Source of the DNA: Scleropages formosus
Lineage: Eukaryota > Chordata > Actinopteri > Osteoglossiformes > Osteoglossidae
DNA length: 64,000 nucleotides
Assembly: GCF_900964775.1 (NCBI RefSeq)
Contig: NC_041806.1
Location: 21,323,488 to 21,387,487 of the forward strand
Reading direction: 5' to 3'
Each line of letters begins with the position of its first letter. Position 1 is the stretch's first letter. A program made the position numbers and the translations under genes. The notes beneath the pieces are model-generated. The model saw nothing but the letters and a program-made list of their open reading frames with translations, searched no databases and had not been told where the DNA came from. This document shows, piece after piece, positions 44,194-57,100 of this stretch.

Positions 44194-44982
44194 AGCTTCA
44201 AGTACTAGAATGACATTATAAGTCATACTGACGTTTTACCCATATTCTTTCTGCATCACCAGTAATGATGGGATGCATCTGCACGCGATGTATAGAAAAC
44301 ACATGTGGCAGTGATATGGTACACAGAAGGAGCCCCCCATTCTGTTGTTCGTGGACAGCCAGCGTTGGACAGATACTCAGATCATCACTTCAACGCCAAG
44401 AGAGCACCTTCTGTTCTGCTCCATGTCTACACGCAGTCAGGCTGTTTACTGGCCCTTGGTTCTGCCAGGCCTTCGAACCTCTTTCCCAGAGAAGGAAACC
44501 TCCTGCTGAGTCGAATGATGACAGAATGGGTTGCAATTTCGGCCAAATCCACTCCGAGCAGATAATGGTCTCTGGTGAACCTGAGCACGGATCTGACTGC
44601 TCCTCACCCTCCTTTTCTGCTTTATATAGTAACAATAAATCAGGACATTTAAAGCAGTGCTCATTTGAAACAAGTTAACTTGAATTCAGTACAGATCTTA
44701 TATAAGTTTTGGCCTCTTGCTCTGTTGCTGACAGTGAAGTTTAAATTGTATCAGCAGGCAGTAGGGCGTCATCACTATTGTCACATCACGGGTGCAAATC
44801 AGAACAATGTGGCTGAAGAATGGAAGCATGCAGGGCGAGAAGGCCTTGGGTTACCTGTCCATTGAGTTATCCATGCCAGACAGATGTCCTCCAAAGTGTT
44901 TTTGTGACCTTAAGGAAACTTCAGGTTGTTGAAAATGAACTTGCTGTATTACTTATCGGTAACTACTGTTGTAACTTGGGTG
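44194..44982. other. Unclassified intergenic sequence
   Basis: An open frame of 137 codons (44265-44678) overlaps frames in both directions and has no domain I recognise. No gene is called. Confidence 0.35.
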
Positions 44983-45352
44983 ACAGGGTGGCATGGAAAG
45001 TAGCATTGCTGTCTTACAGAGGCTGGGTGGTACGAGAGGATGTGGGTTCAGTCCCTGCTCAGTCTGTGTGGAGTTTGCATGTTTTCCCAGTGTCTGTGTG
45101 GGCTTCCTCTGGGTGCTCTGGTTTCCTCCCACATTCCAAAAACATGCTGCTCAGATTCACCCATTGTGTGTGAGTGACAGAGAGAGAGAGTGTGTTCCAC
45201 TGATGTATGGATGAGTGACCCAGTGTAAGTAGTGTATCTAGCAGTGTAAATGACCTTGGTGAATAAGGTGTGTGGGCTTATAACACTACATAGAGTTCAT
45301 TGGAAGTTGCTTTGGAGAAAAGCATCTACTAAGTAAGTGAATGTAATAATGT
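44983..45352 (+). repeat. Family B SINE-like copy, full length
   Basis: It runs from 'gggtggcatggaaagtagca' through 'tgtgggttcagtccctgctc' to the shared tail. Confidence 0.86.
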
Positions 45353-45424
45353 AACTAGTAATGTAAATGTTAATATGTTTCTCAAAAAAATATTACTAGC
45401 AAGGTGATCGGGAATCATCGATAT

Positions 45425-45605
45425 TCTGATGAAGTTTTATGCAGCTACTCGTGTGATGAGCATTCGTTCATATGCTGGAAAGAAACTAAATGCACTTAAG
45501 AATTACGCTTCTGCATCTGTCTCTCTTTCTGCTAATGTAATGCACACGTATTTTTCGTGAGATGTACGTCGCTTCGGAGAAAAGCGTCTACTACATGAAA
45601 ACATG
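45425..45605 (+). repeat. Family C repeat, plus orientation
   Basis: It matches the reverse of 38515-38690 ('gcagctactcgtgtgatgag', 'gagatgtacgtcgcttcgga') and ends in the shared tail. Confidence 0.65.
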
Positions 45606-45619
45606 TAAACTATTTGACC

Positions 45620-45935
45620 GGGGCAGGGTAGAGCTGGACTGGAATGTAGGGCACAAGGCACAAGACTGGTACACTGTGGGCAGGGAGTTGGTCTGTTGGT
45701 TACAGGGCACACGGACATTTGGACACTATGGGCGATTGAGAGTCAACATTTCACCTTGAAACACTTGTCTTTAGACTGTGAGAGGAAACAAGAGCACCCT
45801 AAGGAAACCCAGGTGAGCATTGAAACTCCAAACAAACTCAGCCAGATTCAAACCCTCACCCAGACCCTCATCCGAGCCCAAACCAAGGGCGCTGTGAGGC
45901 ACCAGCACTACTTTCCGTGCCATCGTGGCAATGTG
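45620..45935 (-). repeat. Degenerate SINE-like copy (family F)
   Basis: The parts 'acactatgggcgattgagag', 'ctttagactgtgagaggaaa' and 'gccagattcaaaccctcacc' keep the order of a SINE with a B-box-like segment. Strongly diverged. Confidence 0.5.
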
Positions 45936-46495
45936 AACCTGCAGCAGATTCAAATGTGAGCAGGTAAGGATACGCTGTACGCCAGTATGGTTTGTCTCTG
46001 CATGCGCTATGGATTTGTCTAAAAAAGAAGCAGAGACTACAGCAGGCAGGCATCCCACAACTTTGAGCAAACTCCAGAAACAAATATGCCTCTTTCGTTC
46101 AAAATCAAGTTAACGTCTAAGCTGAGCGTGGCATGCGGTTACCACGGCACTGCAAGAAGCAGGCCTGCCCCGTCCCTGAATTTTCACGCTATTTGATCTT
46201 CCATGCTGCTGTCCAGCAGTTGGAAACAAAAGTAAATACAAAGGAGACGTGTTGGATGAAGGCATCTGCATTCCTCAAACACTTCATCCTTTCCCTTTCA
46301 TTAACTCTGACATGTCGTACATTTATAGGGGTCCACCAAGGCCAAACTTCAGGATTCTTCCACGCGATCATCTGACAGCAGCAGAAAACTCTCCTCCCGC
46401 ATTCACTACTTATTTAACATTCTGCACCTGATGCTTCTAACGGCGCAGGTACAAGGACGCTCCCTTTTAAAGGTATTTGAGAAATTACATTTTAT
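45936..46495. other. Unclassified intergenic sequence
   Basis: No gene. Short open frames on both strands lack domains. Confidence 0.4.
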
Positions 46496-46884
46496 ATTAC
46501 ATTTATTTATCAGATGCTTTTCTCCAAAGCGACTTCGAATGAACTCTATGTAGTGTTATGAGGTCACACACCTTATTCACCAAGGTGATTTACACTGCTA
46601 GATACACTGCTTACACTGGGTCACTCATCCATACATCAATGGAACACACTCTCTCTCTGTTACTCACACACTATGGGTGAACCTGAACAGCATGTCTTTG
46701 GACTGTGGGAGGAAACCAGAGTATCCCGAGGAAACCCACGCAGACATGGGCAGAACATGCAAACTCCACACAGATTGAGCAGGGATGAAACCCTGCTGAT
46801 CAAACCCTCCTGATCAAACCAAACTCTTGCACCACCCAAGCACTGCGAGACAGCAGCGCTACTCGCTGTGCCACTACGCCGCCC
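46496..46884 (-). repeat. Family B SINE-like copy, full length
   Basis: It starts with the shared tail and ends 'cgctgtgccactacgccgcc'. A small internal duplication ('gatcaaaccctcctgatcaa') is present near 46797. Confidence 0.86.
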
Positions 46885-47699
46885 TGTTTAAAACCGGAAA
46901 TTAAAATTAAAACCAGAAGCGGAATAGACACACTTGTGACGTACAGCCCACTGTCTCGCTTTACAACTTAATCTGTGACTTGCGAGACATGTTTCTCTGC
47001 AAATATTTGTGATGGAATCAGCTTGGGCAGTGTCGCTCTGTGGTGTGAGCCCAATCGCGAGCGCTCGATGTGACTCTCCACGAGTCAGGATTCAGCTCTT
47101 GACCGCTTGCAGTCTTTTCATCTCTGCATCTGTTCATCTTAAAGTTAACAGCCTGAGCCCTGTTTCATCAGAAAATTGACTTCAATCTTTTATATTTCCT
47201 GGTGCTTTTAAAGCTATTCCAAGAACGAAAAAAAAAAAAAAAAAAAAAAAAAAACAGCATTCAACGCAGTCTGGAGATGGCAGGGAACCCAGGGCAGGTG
47301 AGGGCGAAAACCACACAAAGCACCGGCATGATCAAAAATCAAAAGCATTACAAGGAATTGCCCTCACTCACTTTCTGTAACTGCAGTGCTGCTTGAAAGT
47401 ACAGTAACCCCTTGTGCCCCTCAGTTTTACCACAAAATGGTTATTCAATGAGAATCAGTGTTTCTCATGCGACATAACAGGTGTGTAAAGACCAGTTCCG
47501 TATGTCGCTTTAGAGGAAATCGTGTGTGTAGTAGAAACACGGTAATAGTGCAAGTGTAAAATAATTCAACCCAAAGTTGCATTGCTTAAATCAAGTGGGT
47601 AAGTAGAATCAGGTGTGTAAATCATAGTCATTTATTCATTTTATAAGTTTATTATTTTATACAAGAATAATGACCATCCCTATAGAGTTCACATACTTT
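46885..47699. other. Unclassified intergenic sequence
   Basis: It holds a poly(A) run of about 26 at 47229-47254. No gene recognised. Confidence 0.4.
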
Positions 47700-47985
47700 G
47701 AAGTGGTACAGTAGGTGTCAGGATCATTGTGGTCTAGAGCCTATCCTAGAACCACTGGGAACCAGGCTAGGAGTGGTATACCCTGGACGGGACACCAGTT
47801 CCCTGCAGAGTAGACACACCCACTCACACACACACCCACACACACACACACACACACACGCTATGGGCAATTTAGAGCTACCAAATAACTGGGAAAGCAA
47901 ATCCCACACAGCCTGAGTTGGTTTTGAACCTACAGCCAAACAACCCAAACACTGTGAGGTAGGAGAACGACCTGCTGTGCCACGA
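47700..47985 (-). repeat. Degenerate SINE-like copy (family F) with CA-rich interior
   Basis: It has 'gacgggacaccagttccctg', a CA-rich run at 47815-47858, 'gctatgggcaatttagagct' and a degenerate B box. Related to 60030-60265. Confidence 0.5.
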
Positions 47986-48417
47986 CATTCATTACAGCTG
48001 CAGTGTACGTGTGTTGAAAATCGCGAATTGCTTTATAATGCGGCCCTGGGAGCTGAGATCCTTGCATCATTAGTGTGTTTTTTTCATCTCCGCAGCTGCT
48101 TTTTAAGAGTGAAAGGCAACAACGTATAAGAAATGAGTCTTAAATTCCACAGCCTCTGGGACACAATGGAAAATCCATGCGTGAACTTACAATTCCCAGC
48201 GTTCCACACGCCGTTATTTATCTCCACTGACAGTATGCAAACCCAACAAAATAACTTGACACACGGAAACGAGGTGCAAACCAAATGAGTTCCAGATCTT
48301 GATCTCCTATTTCTGCAGAATGTTGCAACACCCGTTGTATAACCAGTGGAGTTTGGCCTGTTCAAACAATCGGTGGCGTGTTGTTTTCAACGACGCACAT
48401 GCTCACCGCTACCAAAT
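47986..48417. other. Unclassified intergenic sequence
   Basis: Nothing recognised on either strand. Confidence 0.4.
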
Positions 48418-48789
48418 GTACATTTACATTTATTTATTTAGGAGACATTTTTCTCCAAAGCAGCTTCCAATGAGCTCTATGTAGTGTTATCAGGCCACAC
48501 CCCTTATTCACCAAGGTCATTTACACTGCTAGATACACTACTTACACTGGGTCACTCATCCATACATCAATGAACACACACACTCTCTCATTCACTCACA
48601 CACTATGGAGGAACCTCAACAGCATGTCTTTGGAGTGTGGGAGGAAACCAGAGCACCCACAGGAAACCCACACAGACACGGGGAGAACATGCAAACTCCA
48701 CACAGGCTGATCAGGGATCAAACCCACATCCTCTCGCAGACCCAACTGCTATGAGACAGCAGTACTACTCGCTGTGCCACCGTGCCACC
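48418..48789 (-). repeat. Family B SINE-like copy, full length
   Basis: It starts with the shared tail at 48420 and ends 'ctcgctgtgccaccgtgcca'. Confidence 0.86.
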
Positions 48790-50203
48790 TATGTGTTCTC
48801 ACCCCTTCCCAAGGACAAACAAAGTCAGCACTGTCTGTATGGTCCTTCTCAAGAAATACTGTTTGTTGACCATGCCTTTGATAGAGGAGATCTAGAAACC
48901 TCTTTTCCATTTTAATTCCTAATACACTGGGGCAGAATCTATGAGGCTTAAGGAAATGGATATTAGACAGAGCGGGAAATTCTGTATGAAAATAGGCGCG
49001 GAACTGGACAAATATATGAATTCTCTTGAAAGTTTGTGATTTAAATAAATTACGTATAAAGAACAGCGACCGATAGATATTTTAAGTTGCGGCACCGAAA
49101 GAGTCGGAGTAAAAAGTTATTCTGTTTCCGATGCGTTTCCCTCTTTTAATCATAACAGTTTTTACAGGGTGGGAGGGGTGTGGGATATTTTTTTAAAGAT
49201 AACTGTCATGTTTATGGTATGTTTATGCCATGTTACATACTGTACCACTGACTTTGTCGCATGTGTCAAAGCAAGGTCAAGAAAATTAGGAATCTGATTA
49301 AGCGCTCTTTGTGTTTTTCTTGTTATTACGCATTCGTGTCCCAGCTAATAATCCCGAGAAAAAAGTCGAGGAAATTTTCCATCGCACCTTTGTCTCTTGT
49401 TGTTGAGCAATTTCAAAACGAGCTACTCTGTGCAAAAGCCATGCAATGGTTGAGAAGCTCATGCGAAAGTTTTAAATTCTTCTTCAGGTTGACTCATTCT
49501 TTTCGACTCGCGAAAGGTCACAGACGTTGGACTTCGCCGGTCTCGGCGTGTTGCTTCGCCATTAATTTTTCAGCTCCAGCGAAGCGGACGGGAGCAGATG
49601 GATCGTTGCTGATCTGTTGTCAGTTCAAAATGAAAGAAGCCTTTGTGGCCTAATGTGTCAGATGTTTCTATGAAGGAAATGTCTGCGATAATATTTATAT
49701 TTCTATTCGGCTGCCTTTGTTTCCATTGCCTTTTTTTTATCAGTTTCTATTAAATGCCGTTTTCTCTCGACGCTGTAGCTTTGTCGTTTTTTGTTCAAGC
49801 TCACATTTGGTTTTCTTCTGCGTGTTTGCCCTTCGTTGAAAGGATGGACGGCTTTCGCAGAACGCTACGGCACATTAAATCTCACTTCCCCGCAAACATA
49901 TCGCGTGTTTACACAGAGAGAAATTACGGTGAGATAAGAAACGGCCTTGAAAGCAGACATTCTCGCAACAGTGTTTAATTTCAGCATGTATTTATAAATG
50001 AGAGCAAAAAATGCATAATTTATACAACGGATACTTAAGCGGAGCAAGTCGGGTCAAGTATATCGCTGGGGTACTGACACTCAAACCTGCAGCAATTCGG
50101 TGTTGAACAGGACTAATAGAAATATATATTTTGGATTTGTCACCTAGTTGATGCGGCGATACGACGGAGCCTATTGTGTTTTGCCCGTTTATGCAGCTGT
50201 GTA
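48790..50203. other. Unclassified intergenic sequence
   Basis: The 130-codon frame at 49261-49653 has low-complexity, basic composition and no domain. I consider it non-coding. No repeat family recognised. Confidence 0.35.
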
Positions 50204-50452
50204 CAGGTGGTCCCCGATTTACGGTGGGGTTACGTTCCGCGAAACCCATCGTAAGTCGAAAATATCGTAATTCAAAAATGCACTTAATACACCTAATACA
50301 CACCTCTGCATGTGGGAGATGCGGATCGCTGACGGGAAAAAAAATCAGAATTCAAAATTCGAAGTACGGCTTCTACCGAACGTCTATCGCCAGCTCACCA
50401 TCGTAAAGTCGAAAAATCGTAAGTCGAACCATCGTAAATCGGGGACCAGCTG
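50204..50452 (+). mobile_element. Tigger-type MITE, best-preserved copy
   Basis: 249 bp with long inverted ends (CAGGTGGTCCCCGATTTACG and its near-perfect complement at the right) and TA at 50202-50203 and 50453-50454. The sub-terminal 'tcgtaagtcgaaaatatcg' repeats are also inverted, so the element can fold over much of its length. Confidence 0.9.
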
Positions 50453-51122
50453 TATTTCACTGGATGGGGACTCAACCAGCAGCTTCGGATCACAAGTCCA
50501 TGTCTTTAACCACTTCCTTACCTTTGGGCCCGAACGCGTGAGTAATGATACTGCGGCTTGAGTCGTGAAAAAAGACAACGGGGAACATGCAAACGGAACA
50601 CAGCCGAAACACAAAGGCCGCATTCGGAGGGAATTACGGCCCATTGCCGCTACTTAGTAGAGCGAGCAGGTGGAAGATTGATAGCTGCATGCGTTGGGCG
50701 TGTTCCATCCACATGTTGTGTACATTACTGCCACGGAGCTTTACTTCAACAATGATAAATACTCCGCAACCGCACGAAAAAGCAAAAGTCGAACTCCATA
50801 TGAAGCCAGCATACAACCTTGGTGAGTTTTCGTGAAGGCTTTTATTATAAGTGAAATGAACAAGGAGCAAAAAAAAGAACCTTAATTAAAGTCACATTTT
50901 CGCATTATATCTGGAAAACATTACACTGCTCTTAGTGCTGAATGATTTGCACTTAGATATATTGAAGCCAGAGTACGTTTTTAAAGAAGGAATCTGTTTT
51001 TCTTCCTTTTGCACTTTGGTGCCATCTGTCATATTTCTATGAATATAGAGGGCAGATTATTGTTCCAGAGGGTATGTTATTTAAACTTAATGCGCACAAG
51101 ACACCAGTACTACCACAAAGGT
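50453..51122. other. Unclassified intergenic sequence
   Basis: No gene. Open frames at 50558-50755 and 50587-50835 lack domains. Confidence 0.4.
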
Positions 51123-51472
51123 GGGTGGCATGGTGACACAGTGAGTAGAGCTACTGTCTTACAGCGCCTGGGTGGTGTGAGAAGACATGGGTTTGATCCC
51201 TGCTCGGTCTGTGTGGAGTTTGCATGTTCCTCTGGGGTCTGAGTGCTCTGGTTTCCTCCCACAATCCAAAGACATGCTGTTCAGGTCCAAGCATAGTGTG
51301 TGAGTGACTGAGAGTGTATTCCACTGAGGTATGGATGAGTGACCCAGTGTAAGTAGTGTATCTAGCAGTGTAAATCACCTTCTTGAGTAAGGTGTCTGGG
51401 ATGATAACACTACATAGATTTCATTGGAAGTTGCTTTGGAGAAAAGCGTCAGCTAAGTGAATAAACATAGAT
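51123..51472 (+). repeat. Family B SINE-like copy, full length
   Basis: It runs from 'tggcatggtgacacagtgag' through 'gacatgggtttgatccctgc' to 'gagaaaagcgtcagctaagt'. Confidence 0.87.
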
Positions 51473-51994
51473 GTACCTGGCATTGTGAACAGCATCAACA
51501 CAGAATAGCTCAAGCGCCTCACAATAACATGTCTTTTCACCATATAGACTTATCTGACGTGGAGGTGCAGCCTTCAGAAAGACAGTGATAGAATGTCAAA
51601 GCCCCCATGTCCTCCCCTGCAAAGGTGGAGACAGTCAAATGCAGAGATTTGCAGCTGAAAATACTATTGTGTCACAAGGGTCGCAGGGGGCAACAAGGAA
51701 ACAAAATAGAGACATGAGAGATGGCCAGCAAAGTTAAATTAATAAAGTATCAAAATTATATCACTCTGCAGTGCACCAATAATTCAAAATTAAATTACAA
51801 TACAGTTACATTTAATTTGTCTGCAAACCATGGATATATTTTACAAAGTGGACTGGAAAATGGAATAACAGTCTTTTATTGACATTCATGAGTAACATTT
51901 CTCATGCTTTTCCTCTAAGATGCTTCACTTTGTCTTTAATAACAGTCATGAACAGAAGTACAAAAATCTAAGATTAACTTCTATTAATTTTGGA
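51473..51994. other. AT-rich sequence between family B copies
   Basis: No gene or recognised repeat. Confidence 0.4.
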
Positions 51995-52290
51995 ACAGTG
52001 GCACTGCAAGTAGCAGTGCTGTCTCACAGCGCCTGGGTGGTGAGAGAGGATATGATCCCCACTCAGTTTGCGTGGAGCTTGCATGTTCTCCCCATGTCTG
52101 TGTGCTTCCTCTGTGTGCTCTGGTTTCCTCCCACAATCTAAAGACATGCTGTTCAGGTTCACCCATAGTGTGACCCATAGTAAGTAGTGTATCTAGCAGT
52201 GTAAATGACCTTGGTGAATAAGGTGTGTGGGCTGATAACACTACATAAAGTTCATTGGAAGTTGCTTTGGAGAAAAGCGTTGGCTAAACG
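51995..52290 (+). repeat. Family B SINE-like copy, shortened
   Basis: The head is present, but the segment around 'gatgtatggatgagtgaccc' is partly deleted. It ends in the shared tail. Confidence 0.84.
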
Positions 52291-52924
52291 TAAATCTTTT
52301 GTATGAAATAGCGGAGGTGCGACATGTGCGTTATGTCTTTTCATGTGGTATTTCAATGTGGTATCGGTTCATTTTCATGCTCCTTGCAGCGGCAATGTGT
52401 TTCTGAAATGATTGCAGCTAAATTGTGGAGCCAGGCAAGGAGCTGCTGAAGGTTATACAACCAGAGCGTTACATAACTTTCCCCTTGGTCTCCGTGATTG
52501 CAATGCAGAAGCTTCTGAATGAACTGTGACACTCATTGAGAACTTTCCTGGCACCACTTAGATTTACAAAACATTCTTCCTCATGGCTGCACATCTGGAC
52601 TTCGGGTGTTCTTACGGAGCTCTCAGGCACTTTCGGCTCTCCTGTATACTCACAGAAAATCAGAAAATTGCTTTTTCCTTTTCGCTGCTGTCAGACTTGT
52701 GAGGCGGACAAATATAGTTATGAAGTTGGCCAGGGTGCAAAATGCATGGAAGGAAATAATAAAGGTGACTGACTTTTCAAGACATTTTTAGATATTCATT
52801 CATTTTCAATCACTGCTTGTCCAATCCAGGCTCACTGAGGACAATCACACACACACTGCAATAGACTCATGCATACAGAACACTCACCATAGGCAGGTAA
52901 GTCACCAGCTGACCTGAAACACTT
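52291..52924. other. Unclassified intergenic sequence
   Basis: Nothing recognised apart from possible family F remnants near 52820. Confidence 0.35.
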
Positions 52925-53122
52925 GTTTGGTCCGTGCATGCTTTGTGGTAGGTCTGGGATTTGAGCCCTGCTTGGGGTGCCTTGCGACAGATTGGTGTCC
53001 CGTCCTGGATGTGTCCTCTCCCCCTCCAGCCCTGTGCCCTGTGTTGCCAGGTTAGGCTCCAGTTCTCCACGACCCTGCTCGAGGCAAGTGGTTTCAGATT
53101 GTGTGTGTGTGTATGTGTGTGA
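52925..53122 (+). repeat. SINE A copy, head degenerate
   Basis: The body and (TG)n tail are clear. The A-box part of the head is not recognisable. Confidence 0.8.
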
Positions 53123-53204
53123 GGTATTTTTAAGAGCATTTTGTTTTTACACCTCTTAATGGTTAACCATGCCAAAATATAATATAATATAATATAATAT
53201 AAGG

Positions 53205-53835
53205 GGGGGCATGGTGGTGCAGTGGGTTTGACTGGGTCCTGTTCTCCGGTGGGTCTGGGGTTCGAGTCCTGCTTGGGGTGCCTTGCGACGGACCGGCGTC
53301 CCGTCCTGGATGTTGTCATGGGCGGCCGAGAGACCCGTGACGGCAGGACCCAAATGCGGAGTCGTTCATTTGGATTCAGGGGATCAGGCAAGTTCTCGGT
53401 GTCAGGGACAGGCGAATGGTCGGTTGATTGGCAGTCATGGTCAGAGCGGGTATCAATGGGTGAGGTCAGGAGACGAAGCGAAGAGTCGGTCGATTGGCGG
53501 TCAGCGTTGAAATGAAGATCCGTGGACGTGGTCGGGAAACAAGGCGAGGGACAAAAACCGGAGGACGAGAACCGAGAACAAGGGTTGAGTGGACGTCACA
53601 AAGAAGGGCGGTTGTCTCTGACAAGATTCCGCAAAGGTATGGGAGCTGAGGAGGGTCTTTTAAAGGGTGAGCAGTTAATCAGGTGCTGGAGTAGAGGCAG
53701 GTGCCGTCGGTTGAGTTGTGGGCGTGGACGTGACAGGTGTGTCCCCTCCCCCTCCAGCCTTCCACCCTGTGTTGCCAGGTTAGGCTCCAGCTCCCAGCGA
53801 CCCCGTATGGGACAAGCGGTTTCAGATGATGTGAA
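53205..53835 (+). repeat. SINE A copy split by a solo LTR
   Basis: The 5' half (53205-53313) and the 3' half (53736-53835) join into a standard SINE A. The break lies within the conserved 'gtcctgggtgtgtcccc' segment. An (AATAT)-type repeat borders it at about 53177-53200, and a similar one follows the copy. Confidence 0.9.
53314..53735 (-). mobile_element. Solo LTR of an LTR retrotransposon
   Basis: A 422-bp element bounded by TG..CA ends (TGTCA..TGACA). A 5-bp target duplication is formed from the host SINE (GATGT/GGTGT, one difference). On the minus strand it has a 'tttaaaag' TATA-like site. It has no internal coding region, so it is a fossil left by LTR-LTR recombination. It is younger than the SINE it interrupts. 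Confidence 0.75.
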
Positions 53836-53927
53836 TATAATATCATATAATATAATATAAGAGAGCAAATTCTTAAGAAATAATAGTCAAGGACAACTGT
53901 CTGCAAACTAGAAATAATTCTCTATAG

Positions 53928-54115
53928 ACATTTATCTGATGCTTTTCTCCTAACTGATTTACAGTGTTAAGGTATTTATAACTATTTACCCATTTATACA
54001 GCTGGGTAATTTTGATGGAGCAGTTCAAGGTAAGCACCTTGTTCAAGGGTACTACAGCCGGAGGTGAGGATCAAATCTACAATCTGTAACCCCAACAATA
54101 CCATATATTCACACT
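53928..54115 (-). repeat. Family D SINE-like copy, reference copy
   Basis: It has the shared tail ('atttatctgatgcttttctc'), 'acccatttatacagctgggt', 'aaggtaagcaccttgttcaa' and 'gggtactacagccggaggtg', ending in an antisense B-box-like region. Confidence 0.7.
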
Positions 54116-57100
54116 CTACATTCTGGCAATTCCTCCATACAGCACTGTTTCAGTTCACGTATATTTTTGGGTTGTCATTGTTTAGCGGCCTGGCCACAGG
54201 TCACACTCGAGCGTTTCAATGGGACTGAGGTCGGGACTCGGAACTTCTTCCGTTTGAGCTGCTCTGCTGCTGACGCTAAACATTTTTATGTAGCAGTGAT
54301 GGTCTCTGGAACCAAGAGCTGCCCTTTAAAAAGTGAGTCCTTTTTTTTTTGAGTACACCTGTGAAACATGAACAGGTGAGCTGGTAATCATCTGGGCCCT
54401 GGGGCTTTTGCTAGGATGGGTTCCTGGTCAGTGATGCCCTTCCTCTAGTCGGCCGCAAATCTGATAAATCTCTGTCCCTGCCGCAACTGTCTGGACAAAC
54501 AGGTGGACACAAATACATAAAGAGACACGCACTTTGACACAAGTCCAGCGCGAGGATTTAAACAGACACAGGAAAGGAGCATTACAGCGAATCAGAACAC
54601 ATCTGGGCTCAGCTTCCCCCAGCGAAACAGGGCGCCATGAAAAGATGTGCGGAAATAACAAGGACAGCTTTTGTACGCAGCGTAACGCAGTGGATATTCG
54701 ATGTTTTTGCTTTTTTCGTACCAGAACCTCTCTTTTCAAGAAGTACCCGTTACTCAAAAGCCTTCTAATGTTGTACCGAACATCTATTTACGCATGAAAA
54801 GAAAAAGCGGACATTTTATTCACAAGATGTTGCCACGGTGGAAACAGCCTTTCAGTTTGGTCAGTACAGTCATTGCATAAGAGGAGAAAATCTCTTTAAA
54901 CATCTCAGTTGGGATAATCATGATAATGGTAAAATTATAGTAATAACAATAGTAATTATTCTAATGTGCTCTAAATGAGGACATTGCTGGCAGGTGTTCA
55001 TACGTGGGATAACTCCCAGCACCGGTCTCCTGGAAGCTTCTGGAATCCGACCAGAACGTCCGTGTTTGGCTCCGTGGCCGCTGCTTTATAGTGCCATCTG
55101 GCTTCCTGTCACAAGCGCCATTTCTACAAAATAAGCTTCACGAGGCTCATTCTTGCTCTGAACCTTTAACCTCTTGATCGCCAGTCCAGGTCCTGAGCCG
55201 ATACACACCGAGCATCCGCTTCGATGTGCATGTGGCATAAGACCATTTCCACGGTGTGCTAAATGAACACAAGAGCGTGCGCTACTGACCAGACACCATT
55301 TCGCGCTGTGATTTATTAATGTTCTCCTCTCGAGTATTAACTAATTTCTTCCAGCATTAGTCGTCTTTGTTCGGGTGCAGTCCTTCAAGAACATCCGCTG
55401 CATGGTGACCTTATACGTACCTATGACATTATGCCAAGATTACCCCGGTAAATGACTATTTGAGAGCAATTATGTGACTTGAATTGCCGTTTGAATTTTT
55501 AAAAGTAATTAAGAAATAAAGTCATCATAAAGTCATATTATGTATAATTCCTCCATCAGGCTGTTAAATGTCAGCATTGCCATTACTGAGTCCACGGTGC
55601 GGGTGAGAATTTCATTTGCAGAAGGAGAAGAATCCTTTGAAGACACTAAAATGGCACAAAACTCAGAGAAGAGGGAAGGACAAGCTAATGTCTTCTCACA
55701 TTTTTGTCCTCTCCTGGGAGACAAGCAGAAGCACAACACAAAGACACTTGGCTCATAATATTAGTGTTTGCAGGCAGCAATGACTATTTAAAAAATTCAG
55801 GGCTTGCAAAGGATCTGAAATAAAGCCAAGCTGAAGTCATAACAATTGACAGCTTTTATTATACTTAAATGTTATATTCATACATTATCGCAAAAAGTTA
55901 CATTTAGTGACATTTTGGAGAATCACAAGATTATTTCATTTCAGACAGTGAACCACTTTCAAACCGCATCACTGCGTTGACAGGACATATTCTCACAAAG
56001 ACAGATGAAACGGTCAACTTCTGGTAAAACACAGTATACAACAAGATACTGTAAAATGTGCACATTTCACATCAGCGTCATTCATGGACTATTTCACTAG
56101 TTTTACTGTTATTTCAGTTTCATTTAGATGAATCATAACTGGATTATTGATTTAGTTAGAAACATGTAAACATTACATGAACATAAACTCCACAATTAAA
56201 CACAAAAGACAACAAAATCCACAATTCTGGAGCAACTGAATATCACCATGTGAAGCTTTGCGGGAAGTTATGTGTACTTAGACACTGGTAGATGCTGTTG
56301 ACAGTGATTATGCAAAAAAAATTCCCAAAATAAAATGTTTTTTTTTCTTATAAGAAACTTACTACTTTTGTTTTAAGAATTTTGCAGTTCCTGTTGATAG
56401 TTTCTTATTTTTAAATACACAGTACTCAGTAACATGGAAAAATAACGACAACAAATTTTCTAGTGCTTTTCATGCTAATGCTTCTATGTTGCTGCAATAA
56501 AATGTTGCAGAGATTAAACCCCCACCTCAAACAAAAGTGCATCCAGAAAGAGTCTTTTTTTAGTGGGCTGGTCCAAGCTGAACTGATGTACAATTTGTCA
56601 CAGTCTGCCAGTTTCCTGCATAGATCAAGACTGATTATCCAGCTCTTAAAATGATCACGGTGATAATAATTGCACACAACAAGCGGGTATTACAATACAA
56701 TAATGCGCTTGGACCATAATGTATCTTTTAGCACAAGGTGAGATCAAACAATTCATACCTGCTGGTCTGATCCAACATTTTGAGGAATTATTATGATAAT
56801 TATGGAATTAAATGAATTACGCAAAACAGTATGTGTCCAGGATGCTGGTAGTACATTTTAGAGTTGCAAATTTTTGAAGATGAACACCTTTTTTTGTTTA
56901 TTTATTTAGTTGTCTTTTCTTCAATTCTAAATTTTCAAAGTTGTGTTTGTTTCACCTGTGTTTCAGCATCCACATGTTAGCTGGCAGTAAAATGTGCACA
57001 GAGCAGGACTGTGGGACTAGATTAACTCAGTTTGTTTCCACACTGTTTACAACTATAACTATAGTTAGAGTGTTTCTGATTTCTGAGTGTTGTTGATGAA

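Noticed and set aside
49261-49653. 130-codon frame
   Set aside because: No domain, no start context of note, no splice neighbours. Basic and low-complexity composition suggests chance.
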